Origin: Bacteroidetes bacterium ADurb.Bin174
Lineage (GTDB): Bacteria > Bacteroidota > Bacteroidia > Bacteroidales > Paludibacteraceae
Length of the DNA stretch: 64,000 bases
NCBI GenBank assembly: GCA_002070265.1
Contig: MWCX01000080.1
Coordinates: 1-64,000 of the forward strand
Direction of reading: 5' to 3'
Within the stretch, counting starts at the first letter, position 1; each line of letters opens with the position of its first letter. Below, piece after piece: positions 55,292-64,000 of this stretch. The notes under the pieces are model-generated. The model saw only the letters and a program-made list of their open reading frames with translations. It did not search any database and was not told the DNA's origin. Made by a program: the position numbers and the translations under genes.

Positions 55292-57742
55292 TTATTCTAT
55301 CATTATCTTCAGCGATTCCTTTTTTAAAAAACCGCCGGAAACCACCAGTTCCAGTTCTCCTGTTTCTTCTCCCGATTCAATTGTAGCCACTAATTTTCCA
55401 TTGAAAGCTCTCATATAGTTAGAGGCAAACGAAGTATGATCAGTGGGATCGCCATTGCAAAGCGCGATTAGTTTTCCGGGACCTTTGATTTCTACAAATA
55501 TTAAATTCGCCGCTCTGGGGCACAAATTTCCATTTTCATCCAACACTTCAATGGTTATGTAAGACAAATCCTTACCACCGGCTTTGATCGCTTTCCTATC
55601 AGCGGTTAATTTGAATTTTTTAGGTTCACCTGCTGTTTTGATTACTTGCTGTGCAAGAGGATTGTTTGCTTCATCATAAGCTACAACTTTTATCTCTCCC
55701 GGCTGATAAATTACATCGTTCCACATCAAACGATAGCGGGTATATTTATTGGATTTGTCTTTTTCTTTTACCCCCATACTTTGACCATTCACAAATAATT
55801 CAGCCTTGGGGTAGTTGGTATAACAATACACAGGCACTTGCTGTCCTATCCGTTCCGGCCAGTTCCAATGAGGCAACAAGTGCAACACAGGGGTATTACT
55901 CCATTTACTTTGGTACAAATAAAAGCGATCTTTCTTCAAGCCTGCCAGATCCACAATCCCGAAATAGGAACTGCGGGCAGGCGTACCTTCGTTATAGGGA
56001 GTCGGTTCACCAAGATAATCAAATCCTGTCCACACGAATTCACCCAGTACAAACTCATTGTCGTCCTGCATTTCAAATTCCGTATCCGGTGTAGAAGCCC
56101 AGCGTGGATATTCCATGTCGTAACTCGACACGTGATAATCCTGATACCAGGGACTTTTCACCTCCTTAACAGGGAATTTGTATTCACTCCTGGAACTTAC
56201 AGTTGAAGCCGTTTCACTTCCATAAATGATATAATGCGGATTTTCATCCTTTTTGTTCTTGTAATCGTAGGGCTTATAATTAAATCCTACCAGGTTCACA
56301 ACATCAGCCAAACCATTCTTAATAGCATTGATGTGACTATTAAAACCGGCAGTAACAGGACGGGTAGGATCCTCTTCTCTGCATATTTCAGCCAGAAAAC
56401 GGGCAATCTCTTTCCCCTCTTCTCCTTTATTCTGTTCCCTGATTTCGTTTCCTATGCTCCACATGATTACAGAAGGATGATTGCGGTCGCGACGAATCAT
56501 GTTTCGCAAGTCTTTTTCTGCCCATTTTTCAAAATAGACATTATAACCATTTACATTCTTTCCGTATTTCCATTCATCAAAAGCTTCTACCTGAACAAGC
56601 AGCCCCATACTGTCGCATATTTGAAGCAATTCAGGTGACGGAGGATTATGAGAAGTCCGTATGGCATTTACACCCATTTCTTTCATCATTTCCATCTGCC
56701 GTTCAGTTGCCCTGAAGTTAACAGCGGCGCCAAGCGGTCCCAAATCATGATGCATGCAAACGCCCTGCAATTTAACCGGCTTATCATTTAAAAAGAAGCC
56801 TTTGTCAGCGTCAAACCGGAGACTTCTGCAACCAAATCGGGTGATGTACTGATCTTTCAATACATTGTCAACATAAACATTAGTCACTGCTTTATACAGG
56901 TATGGAGTTTCTATATTCCACAATTCAGGATTGCTGATGCGAATCTTCTGTTCAAAAAGCATCTTTTCCTGCATTGGTTGTTTAGCGCTGACCACCTCTA
57001 CTTTTTTGCCTGATTGCTGATAAATCGCAGTTTCAAGTTTTACCTGGGCTGATTGACCAGCAACACCGGTCACTTCCGTTTTAATCAATACTTCTGCTTT
57101 CTTCGCATTTACTACGGGCGTTGTGATAGTGGTTCCCCAATGAGCGACATGTATTAACGGCACTTTTACCAGCCTGACATTTCTGTAGATACCTGCACCG
57201 CTATACCAGCGGGATGATTCCGGCTTGTTTTCAAGGCGAACCGCCAATAGGTTATCTTCTCCAAATTTCACAAATTCGGTCAGTTCAAATGAAAAAGAGG
57301 AATATCCATAAGGCCATTCACCCACATATTTCCCATTCAGAAATATTTTTGAAAGACTCATGGAACCGTCAAATTCAATAAATATACGTTTATCGGAATC
57401 GGTTTTTGAAATTGGTAATATCTTGCGATACCATCCCACGCCGAACGTTGGTAAAGCACCGGTTCTTCCTGTCCTCAAACGGGGAACTTGCTCCCCATCC
57501 TCCATTACCTGAACCAGTTGAGCATCCAGGTTCATATCAAAGTGACCCCTTACAGCCCAGTCGTGTGGTACATGAACGCTTTCCCAACCGGAGTCGTTGT
57601 AATTTGTTTTTTCAGCATCAGCAACATCTGAATTGTAAAATTTCCAGTTTGATTCGAGTAAAATAACCTGTCGTTCCTGACCATTCAGAGACACAAAACA
57701 TAACAGGAAAAAAGCAATTAAAAACTTTTTCAGCGATTCCAT
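55292..57742 (-). CDS. GH2 family glycoside hydrolase (beta-galactosidase-like)
   Basis: An 816-residue exported enzyme with signal peptide (FLIAFFLLCFVSLNGQE). Domain order is the sugar-binding jelly roll (about 25-190), an immunoglobulin-like domain (about 195-300), and the TIM barrel (about 305-600). Acid/base Glu is E433 in WSIGNEIR; the nucleophile is E510 in YGSETAS. The C-terminal DUF4982/Ig-like region completes it. This shape is common in Bacteroides polysaccharide-use loci with beta-galactosidase or related activity. It lies 85 bp downstream of the 57828-59342 sulfatase. Confidence 0.9.
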   Translation of the reverse strand: MESLKKFLIAFFLLCFVSLNGQERQVILLESNWKFYNSDVADAEKTNYNDSGWESVHVPHDWAVRGHFDMNLDAQLVQVMEDGEQVPRLRTGRTGALPTFGVGWYRKILPISKTDSDKRIFIEFDGSMSLSKIFLNGKYVGEWPYGYSSFSFELTEFVKFGEDNLLAVRLENKPESSRWYSGAGIYRNVRLVKVPLIHVAHWGTTITTPVVNAKKAEVLIKTEVTGVAGQSAQVKLETAIYQQSGKKVEVVSAKQPMQEKMLFEQKIRISNPELWNIETPYLYKAVTNVYVDNVLKDQYITRFGCRSLRFDADKGFFLNDKPVKLQGVCMHHDLGPLGAAVNFRATERQMEMMKEMGVNAIRTSHNPPSPELLQICDSMGLLVQVEAFDEWKYGKNVNGYNVYFEKWAEKDLRNMIRRDRNHPSVIMWSIGNEIREQNKGEEGKEIARFLAEICREEDPTRPVTAGFNSHINAIKNGLADVVNLVGFNYKPYDYKNKKDENPHYIIYGSETASTVSSRSEYKFPVKEVKSPWYQDYHVSSYDMEYPRWASTPDTEFEMQDDNEFVLGEFVWTGFDYLGEPTPYNEGTPARSSYFGIVDLAGLKKDRFYLYQSKWSNTPVLHLLPHWNWPERIGQQVPVYCYTNYPKAELFVNGQSMGVKEKDKSNKYTRYRLMWNDVIYQPGEIKVVAYDEANNPLAQQVIKTAGEPKKFKLTADRKAIKAGGKDLSYITIEVLDENGNLCPRAANLIFVEIKGPGKLIALCNGDPTDHTSFASNYMRAFNGKLVATIESGEETGELELVVSGGFLKKESLKIMIE

Positions 57743-57827
57743 TTCTTAAATTTTAAATTATTTAGCACATATGAGTCACATGAATAAACAAAAGGAGAGT
57801 CTTTTAACCTGATCTTGAATCCATTAT

Positions 57828-59342
57828 TTACTTTATTTCCCTTTTAAAGTATCCCTTAGTGATTTCGAGGAAGTGGGATTCCATCTGTTTGTATTTTTTT
57901 ACATGTTGTTTGGCTATATTGGTTGTCTGACTCAAATCCGACTTGAGGTTAAACAATCCACCTTCGGGCAAATTACCTAATTCATTGCCGGTTCGAGTTC
58001 TGACAACTCCCTTATACGGGGGAATAAAAGCCCAGTCAGTAGTACGATATGCAAGTCTGCCGTTTGCCTCCATAACAAGTTCTTTACGACCTTTTTTTGA
58101 TTTACCCAAAAATGCTTTCAAGGTATTCTGACTATCTAAGTCAACCGGCAATTTTTTCTTAATCAATGATGCCACAGATGCCATGATATCTAACTGACAA
58201 ACCATCGCATCAGAAACTGCGGGTTTGATTTGACCCTTCCAATACACGAAAAATGGCACACGTGTTCCGGCTTCGTATAAACTATACTTTCCGCCCCTCA
58301 ATGGTCCGGCCGGCTTATGTTGAGCCAGTAACTCAACCGCCTGATCTTTATACCCATCGTCCAACACCGGGCCATTATCGCTGGAAAAAAACACCAGCGT
58401 ATTCTCAAGTAAACCTAGTTTATCCAGGTGAGCCATGAGTTCACCCACACTCCAGTCAGCTTCAAGAATAGCATCCCCACGCGGGCCCATTCCACTGGTA
58501 CCGACAAACCTACCATGTGGCACACGTGGCACATGAGGCTGATGCAAACCAAAATACATGAAGAATGGTTTGTCTTTATGATTAGTCATAAAGTCTTTCG
58601 CTATACCGGTAAAATAATCTGCCATATCTTCATCCACCCACATCGCGCTTTTTCCACCCTTTTGGAAACCAATACGGGGAATGCCGTTGTTAATGGACTG
58701 ATTGTGCCCATGCGACCAATGCATCTTTAACATTTCAGGATTTGTAAGCGCTGTTGGCTCACCATCAAAGTTTTTGTTATAATCTACATCAAGCGGGTCA
58801 GCAGGATCCAATCCGACCACACGTCCATTTTCAATATATACAGTAGGAACCCTGTCGTTGGTGGCAGCAATCAGGTTCGAATAATCAAAACCTATTTCTT
58901 TTGCTCCGGGTTTAACCGTTTTATTCCAATCAACATTGCCATCGCCCATACCCAGGTGCCACTTCCCAATAGCTGCTGTCACATAGCCTGCTTCCTGCAT
59001 CATTTTGGGCAGGGTATATTGATCTTCCTTTATAATCAGGGGAGCATTCCCGGCAAGAATTTTCGCTTTATCATTTTTCCAGGGATACATGCCGGTCATT
59101 AATCCATATCTACTAGGGGTAGAAGTAGCTGATGTAGCATAACCTTTCGTAAAACGAATACCTTCGTTGGCTAACCGGTCCAGGTTCGGGGTTTTTATGG
59201 TTGTTGAACCCTGTGCACTTACATCGCCATATCCAAGATCATCGGCGAGAATAACTATAACATTAGGTTTTTGGGCTTCAGTCAAAGAAAAAGGAACTAA
59301 AGAGAATGCAGAAACCGGCAATAAAAAGAGAGGTGTTTTCAT
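57828..59342 (-). CDS. Ser-type sulfatase, secreted
   Basis: A 504-residue S1 sulfatase with a type I signal (FLLPVSAFSLVPFSLTEAQ). Metal-binding ADDLGYGD begins at D34-D35; the catalytic motif is S74-T-P-S-R78 (serine type). The second metal motif is SSDNGP. Compared with the other sulfatase in this window it has a longer middle section (about residues 140-240), suggesting a different substrate. It is placed between the two GH2 genes, as expected for stepwise desulfation and sugar removal. Confidence 0.9.
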   Translation of the reverse strand: MKTPLFLLPVSAFSLVPFSLTEAQKPNVIVILADDLGYGDVSAQGSTTIKTPNLDRLANEGIRFTKGYATSATSTPSRYGLMTGMYPWKNDKAKILAGNAPLIIKEDQYTLPKMMQEAGYVTAAIGKWHLGMGDGNVDWNKTVKPGAKEIGFDYSNLIAATNDRVPTVYIENGRVVGLDPADPLDVDYNKNFDGEPTALTNPEMLKMHWSHGHNQSINNGIPRIGFQKGGKSAMWVDEDMADYFTGIAKDFMTNHKDKPFFMYFGLHQPHVPRVPHGRFVGTSGMGPRGDAILEADWSVGELMAHLDKLGLLENTLVFFSSDNGPVLDDGYKDQAVELLAQHKPAGPLRGGKYSLYEAGTRVPFFVYWKGQIKPAVSDAMVCQLDIMASVASLIKKKLPVDLDSQNTLKAFLGKSKKGRKELVMEANGRLAYRTTDWAFIPPYKGVVRTRTGNELGNLPEGGLFNLKSDLSQTTNIAKQHVKKYKQMESHFLEITKGYFKREIK

Positions 59343-59600
59343 CGTATATGTTTGTTTGATAAAAATATTAATATCTATAAAAAATCACAAATTTAGAACT
59401 AACTAAAACAAGTTTAGGGCACAATTTATTCAAAAAAGAGGACAAATTATTCAATGTGGCAAACTTATTTGATTGACATTAACCTTATGCTCAATCTAAA
59501 TAAATCCGAAATCAATATTGATCTAATCTGAAGATTCCCGGCGTACTCTGGTGTATGAGCAATCAACAATATTTGAAAAACGATTCAAAAAATTCGTTTT
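59343..59600. other. Spacer between sulfatase and GH2 genes
   Basis: 258 bp without a plausible gene. A minus-strand TAAATTTG (59388-59395) could be a -7 box for the downstream sulfatase, but no -33 box is at the right distance. Confidence 0.45.
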
Positions 59601-62072
59601 TTATTTAGACGGAATAACTGACAGCTGAACTGTTTTTGTTTCCAGTCCCGGCGAATTCAACTTAACTGTTACTGTTCCCGGTTCGGCTGTAGCTTGCAAC
59701 ATCAACAAACACTTTCCCCTGAAAGCTTTTTTCTGACTGACTTTGTAAGGTGTTAATTCGATGGGATCACCATTATCCATAGCCAGTATCTTAGCCGGAC
59801 CTGACACTTCAATTTCTACAAGATTAGCTGCCCGGGGACAAAAATAACCATTTTTATCCACCACATCAATTTCGAGATGAACTACATCCCTCTCATTGGC
59901 CCGGATGATTTTTTTATCTGCTTTCACTTCAAAACCGGAAGCACTACCCGCACTTTGATATGCTTTTGAGGCAACTTCTTTTCCGTTATTATACGCTCTG
60001 ACCAATATTTCACCTTGCTGATACGGCACCAACCAGACCAATTGTTCACCAACATAATTCTTTTTACCTAACGATATCCCATTCAGAAACAACTCGGCAG
60101 CATCGCAATTGGTATAAACCACGACCGGTATTTCAACACCTTCCTTACCCGGATGAGTCCAATGAGGTAAGAGGTGCACCATGGGTTTATCAGACCATAA
60201 ACTCTGATAAAGGTAATAATGATCTTTTGGAAAACCGCAGATATCAATAATACCGAAGTTTCCACAACGTTGTGGCCATTCCGCTTCTCCCAGATAATCA
60301 AAGCTTCCCCAGCGATACTCTCCCATCAAAAATGGGAATGACATAGTTCGTTGCCAGGAATGACGGGCACTGATGCGTACAGAGGCATTGTCATAAGATG
60401 ACTGATAATACTTATTTTCAATTTCTTCGGGAAAAACTTCTTCTTCAGTTAAGTCAGGAATATCAAATACCCGGACTTTAAATTCATCCCATGGAATAAT
60501 ATTCTTCAACTCCCAGGGTGCAGGAAAATCCCTGCGACGCCAGCTTGTTTTAGTTCGGTACACACCGCGGGTTTGATAGGTATGTGGTACCTCTGTCCCA
60601 ATCGCGGGACGGTTCAAATTCATCGATTGAAACATTTCAAATTCGCCAACTTCTTCTCCATTCCCGTTAAAGCCAACAATATCCAGAAACTGAAAGTTCT
60701 TTTCATAATTTACAGTCATACCCCGGGTAGGATCTGTTCCACCCTGTGTTACCGGCCTGGTAGGATCTAATTCATGTATTGCATCTACCAGCATTTTCTG
60801 TGTTTCCGGGCTTGCTTTACGCACCTCGTTTCCAATGCTCCAAATAATCACCGAAGGATGATTTCTATCCCGTTTGATGAAATCGGTCAGATCACGTTTC
60901 CACCACTCTTCAAAGAAATTACCGTAGTCATGTTCCGCTTTTTCAGTTTCCCATCCATCAAAAGCTTCATTCATCACCATGATACCTAAGGTATCGCACA
61001 TAGTATAAAAAGTAGGTGAATAGGGATTATGAGCGGTACGAATGGAGTTCAAACCCATCTCCTTCAGTAATTTTAATCTTCTGTATAACACGTCATCAGG
61101 AATAGCTGCACCTACGGATCCTGCTGTATGGTGGTCGCAAACTCCTTTAATCTTCATGGAGACATCATTCAATTTAAACCCTTCTGTTGCAGAAAAACTC
61201 AACTTTCTGATTCCCACCAATTGCTCGGTCTGATCTAAAATTTTCCCTTTTACATATAAAGATGTCCTGAGTGTATATACATAAGGATTATCGGTCGACC
61301 ATAACCGGGGTTTTATCACATCGACTGATAAAGTCTGCTGTTGTTTCCCTTTTGATTTACCCGATGCTATTTTCTCATCCAAACCAACCATTTTTCCTGA
61401 TTGATCAATCAACTCGCTTTTCACGGTTAGTTCTTTCCCTGTTGAATTAACAAACTCAACCTCAACCATACAGGTAGCTTTCATATCATTTACCTCCGGC
61501 GTTTGAAAAAACACGCCCCACGGTTCTATGTAGGTTTGGTTATGCACCAATAAATGAACAGAGCGGTAAATTCCGGAGCCCGTGTACCAGCGACCGGTAA
61601 GTGGCTTACTGTGGTCAACCCTGACTGCAATTACATTTCCTTTCTTTTTCAGATGCGGCGTTATATCATAATAAAAGCTGACATAGCCATTCGGGCGATG
61701 CCCCAAATGGTGACCATTAATCCACACATCGCTGTTCAGATAAACACCATCGAACATCAGTTGAACCATTTTGTTTTTCCACTTCTTATCCATGTCGAAT
61801 GTTTTCCGGTACCACCCCACTCCGGCAGGCAGATAACCCGACTGCCAATCGGTTCCATTTTCTGTTTCTTTATATTCGCCTTCAATGCTCCAGTCGTGAG
61901 GCAAATTCAAGGTACGCCATGCTTTAACATCAAAACTGATCTTTTCTGCACCTTTAATATCTTCTTGTATAAATTTCCAATGTAAATCAAAATTGATTTT
62001 TTCTGTTGCCTGTAAATCGGCAAACAGCATAACACAAGCAATTTTTACAGCAATCAATAATCTCACTTTCAT
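59601..62072 (-). CDS. GH2 family glycoside hydrolase (beta-galactosidase-like)
   Basis: An 823-residue exported enzyme with leader LLIAVKIACVMLFADLQATE. Acid/base is E416 in WSIGNEVR, the nucleophile E494 in IGTEVPH. The jelly roll, Ig-like and TIM-barrel domains are in the same order as in the GH2 at 55292-57742, and both contain a similar C-terminal DUF4982/Ig segment (CPRAANLVxxEVxGPxKxLA). The nucleophile context differs (TEVPH versus SETAS), so the two may act on different linkages. It is followed by the sulfatase at 57828-59342. Confidence 0.9.
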   Translation of the reverse strand: MKVRLLIAVKIACVMLFADLQATEKINFDLHWKFIQEDIKGAEKISFDVKAWRTLNLPHDWSIEGEYKETENGTDWQSGYLPAGVGWYRKTFDMDKKWKNKMVQLMFDGVYLNSDVWINGHHLGHRPNGYVSFYYDITPHLKKKGNVIAVRVDHSKPLTGRWYTGSGIYRSVHLLVHNQTYIEPWGVFFQTPEVNDMKATCMVEVEFVNSTGKELTVKSELIDQSGKMVGLDEKIASGKSKGKQQQTLSVDVIKPRLWSTDNPYVYTLRTSLYVKGKILDQTEQLVGIRKLSFSATEGFKLNDVSMKIKGVCDHHTAGSVGAAIPDDVLYRRLKLLKEMGLNSIRTAHNPYSPTFYTMCDTLGIMVMNEAFDGWETEKAEHDYGNFFEEWWKRDLTDFIKRDRNHPSVIIWSIGNEVRKASPETQKMLVDAIHELDPTRPVTQGGTDPTRGMTVNYEKNFQFLDIVGFNGNGEEVGEFEMFQSMNLNRPAIGTEVPHTYQTRGVYRTKTSWRRRDFPAPWELKNIIPWDEFKVRVFDIPDLTEEEVFPEEIENKYYQSSYDNASVRISARHSWQRTMSFPFLMGEYRWGSFDYLGEAEWPQRCGNFGIIDICGFPKDHYYLYQSLWSDKPMVHLLPHWTHPGKEGVEIPVVVYTNCDAAELFLNGISLGKKNYVGEQLVWLVPYQQGEILVRAYNNGKEVASKAYQSAGSASGFEVKADKKIIRANERDVVHLEIDVVDKNGYFCPRAANLVEIEVSGPAKILAMDNGDPIELTPYKVSQKKAFRGKCLLMLQATAEPGTVTVKLNSPGLETKTVQLSVIPSK

Positions 62073-62156
62073 TATTATATTCTTGGAATTATCATATTTT
62101 AATTTCTGCTACAGAATTTTGTAAAAACACAAGCAATGATTAAGGGCATTCGGCAA

Positions 62157-63227
62157 TTACTTTGTCTCAACAGACGGAGGCAAGCTTACATCAGGCATCC
62201 CAAAAACAGATTTTGCAAAAGCATACATTTTCAGGGTTACATCCTCGAACATATCTGAAGTTCCACGATTGAAAAAAGCATGTACATAATAATCATAAAT
62301 ATTTTTTTCTGCACGCCCTCCTTTACTTATCACCGAATCGCACAGGGCCACTGACTGCAAATAAGAAATGGTAAAATCCGCCGTCCCGTGGAAAACAACC
62401 ACAGCTGGGATATTTTCCACATTTTCAGGAATATATTTAATTGCTGAAATCACACCACGGCTTTCCCGTGAAGGATAATCGGCGAGATAAGGTGAAGAAC
62501 CACTTCCGAATGCCCCCGCCAAGTTATTTTGAAAATCATAAATACCATTGCAACCCATATATAACTTACAACCATTACCATTATGTTTCATGGCTGCCAG
62601 CGACGACAAAGGCGTTCCGGCTGAACCACCGGCATAACCGAAACGTGTCATATCCAATCCCCATTCAGTTGCATGCGCCTGCACAAATGAAAAAGCATCA
62701 GCCAACTCCTGCATGCCCTGATTAAAATTACCTCCCCGCGAAATAAGCGAGTAGGTTATCCTGACCCCAGCAATACCCCGCGAAGCTAAATAGGTCGACT
62801 GATTCAAAAAAGCCGAAGTGCCACCACCCGACCATCCACCGCCGTGAACCCAAATAATAAAGGGATGCGGACCAGTGGTAAGCTTAGGTATATCCACTTC
62901 CAGATTCAACGAATGGGTTTCATAGGTTTTGAAGGTGTACTTTAATGTTGTACAATGTGCATAGTCGTTTTTACTAATGAGCTTAGGCTGATAACCGGGA
63001 AAGACCTCAAAAGCATCAGCAGGTAAAGCTTCGCATCCTCCCTGAATAAGCGGACATATCTTAGAGGCGTTAGTCAGTGTATAATTTCCGGGACTCCCGG
63101 ATAAAGCCATGCCATAACGGTTTTTTTGCGCCAATACAGAAGAATTTAAACAAATAACCGAAAGTATGCTCAACAAAAAGACTTTCTTCGAACATGTATT
63201 AAAAACTACACTTTGCATTTTTCTCAA
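62157..63227 (-). CDS. Exported alpha/beta-hydrolase (esterase-like)
   Basis: A 356-residue hydrolase with signal peptide (VFLLSILSVICLNSSVLAQ). It shows the HGGGW oxyanion loop (128-132), nucleophile S202 in GYAGGSAG, and candidate Asp in HGTADFT and His in YVHAFFN. Esterases of this shape (BD-FAE-like) often accompany arabinofuranosidases and GH2s and remove acyl groups from hemicellulose or pectin. It lies 84 bp upstream of the GH2 gene and 96 bp downstream of the GH51-like gene. Confidence 0.85.
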   Translation of the reverse strand: MRKMQSVVFNTCSKKVFLLSILSVICLNSSVLAQKNRYGMALSGSPGNYTLTNASKICPLIQGGCEALPADAFEVFPGYQPKLISKNDYAHCTTLKYTFKTYETHSLNLEVDIPKLTTGPHPFIIWVHGGGWSGGGTSAFLNQSTYLASRGIAGVRITYSLISRGGNFNQGMQELADAFSFVQAHATEWGLDMTRFGYAGGSAGTPLSSLAAMKHNGNGCKLYMGCNGIYDFQNNLAGAFGSGSSPYLADYPSRESRGVISAIKYIPENVENIPAVVVFHGTADFTISYLQSVALCDSVISKGGRAEKNIYDYYVHAFFNRGTSDMFEDVTLKMYAFAKSVFGMPDVSLPPSVETK

Positions 63228-63323
63228 AAAACTTAAAGATTAATAAATCAGCACCTTTATAAACTATAGTGCATTTGTAAAACAAAAATTAGAAAATGTA
63301 TGCGTCAGACAAAACCCGCATAT

Positions 63324-64000
63324 TTACCTGGTTTTAAGGATGATAAAAACAAAACTATCCGGTTCAACGGGAACTTGTAAACAATTTTCAGATATTTCTA
63401 CTGCTATTTGTTTTTCTCCAAGCATAACCGTTCTTTTACCTGTTATTTCGGCAGCACAGTTTATTGCCTGAATCTTTTGCGATGATAGCTTTACCTCGGG
63501 AATTTCAACTGTAACCATTTTTCTTGATTCCACGCCCGTTCCTGACAACACAATGCTAATCTGACTTTCTGAAACCGATGCAAAAGCAAAAACATCCTCT
63601 AATGAAGTGCATTTAACCATATTACCCTTCAATTCGTTGCCGAAAAGTTTGAAAATCTGATACGGATATTGAGGTTTTATTTCCTTCAGAGAAAACATGG
63701 AACGATGTTCCAAACCACCAATGCGCATCGGCCAGTGAGTAGCCACATCAAATCCGAAATTCAGAAACTTCCCGATACCCTCTGCGAAACCGGCAAACCT
63801 TTGAACATCATCATCCGTATTACAATTGTATTCTGTCATCGCCCACTTATATTGTTTTCCATTCATTTTTTCCGTAACAAATGACTTCAACTCATTCAGT
63901 TTCGGCTCTATATCAAACAACCTGTTTTCATGAAAATACCAATGAATTGAAATCATATCAATATGTTCTCCACATTCATCCAACACGTTGTCCCACCATT
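63324..64000 (-). CDS. GH51-like alpha-L-arabinofuranosidase, C-terminal part (runs off the window)
   Basis: The open frame extends past 64000; about 225 residues are present. Visible motifs are WWDNVLDECGEHIDMISIHWY and WAMTEYN, matching the end of the TIM barrel of GH51-type arabinofuranosidases; the Glu in WAMTEYN is the likely nucleophile. The C-terminal beta-sandwich follows. It removes arabinose side chains from arabinan, arabinoxylan or arabinogalactan. It is the most upstream gene of the cluster visible here. Confidence 0.8.
   Translation of the reverse strand, partial: WWDNVLDECGEHIDMISIHWYFHENRLFDIEPKLNELKSFVTEKMNGKQYKWAMTEYNCNTDDDVQRFAGFAEGIGKFLNFGFDVATHWPMRIGGLEHRSMFSLKEIKPQYPYQIFKLFGNELKGNMVKCTSLEDVFAFASVSESQISIVLSGTGVESRKMVTVEIPEVKLSSQKIQAINCAAEITGKRTVMLGEKQIAVEISENCLQVPVEPDSFVFIILKTR

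Overview
The window is chromosomal DNA from a member of the Bacteroidota, most likely order Bacteroidales. The evidence is the promoters of the TAnnTTTG (-7) type, a SprA-type type IX secretion translocon gene next to ruvA, conjugative-element genes of the Bacteroides type (relaxase, MobC/TraG coupling protein, DUF3945, TopB, DUF1896, giant methylase-helicase), and a polysaccharide-degradation cluster of Ser-type sulfatases and GH2 enzymes. I cannot name the genus. No tRNA, rRNA or CRISPR array was found.

Region 1 (1-30.9 kb) is part of an integrative conjugative element (ICE). The plus-strand backbone runs: relaxase C-terminus (1-858), MobC/TraG coupling protein (5459-7468), DUF3945 protein plus topoisomerase III (12377-16006), DUF1896 plus a 1.86k-residue methylase-helicase (19534-25552). 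A minus-strand module of two small HTH proteins flanking a primase/RepA-like ATPase (27447-30143) follows, then an RteC-like gene broken at a G9 tract (30264-30907). Between the backbone blocks sit compact foreign operons: Gabija (gajA, gajB) plus a TPR gene; a ubiquitin-like operon (triple beta-grasp Ubl, E1-like ThiF protein, DUF6527 protein, and a 45-residue basic protein); a sigma factor / small protein / ImmA-IrrE protease operon; Hachiman (hamA, hamB); and the AbiE toxin-antitoxin pair. Three backbone operons (mobC, DUF3945-topB, DUF1896-methylase) share one promoter design: two 14-bp direct repeats 21 bp apart, exactly 38 bp, a TAnnTTTn box, then an 8-bp-arm inverted repeat. I regard this as the most novel signal in the window, and it suggests one activator controls all three.

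Region 2 (31.0-40.4 kb) is a minus-strand operon: XRE regulator, SNF2-family helicase, beta-class (type III Mod-like) adenine methyltransferase, and a type III Res-like helicase-nuclease. It is another defence locus and may be ICE cargo. No integrase is visible in the window, so the ICE ends are not defined.

Region 3 (40.5-52.3 kb) is core chromosome: a large perfect palindrome, a structured ~190-nt non-coding RNA with its own promoter and terminator (6S-RNA-like), a repeat-rich spacer, ruvA, sprA, queF and an aminopeptidase P.

Region 4 (52.6-64.0 kb) is a one-directional minus-strand carbohydrate cluster: two alpha/beta-hydrolase esterases, two Ser-type sulfatases, two exported GH2 enzymes, a C-terminal sulfatase remnant, and the C-terminal part of a GH51-like arabinofuranosidase running off the window edge. 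It probably degrades a sulfated, galactose/arabinose-containing polysaccharide. No SusC/SusD pair lies inside the window.
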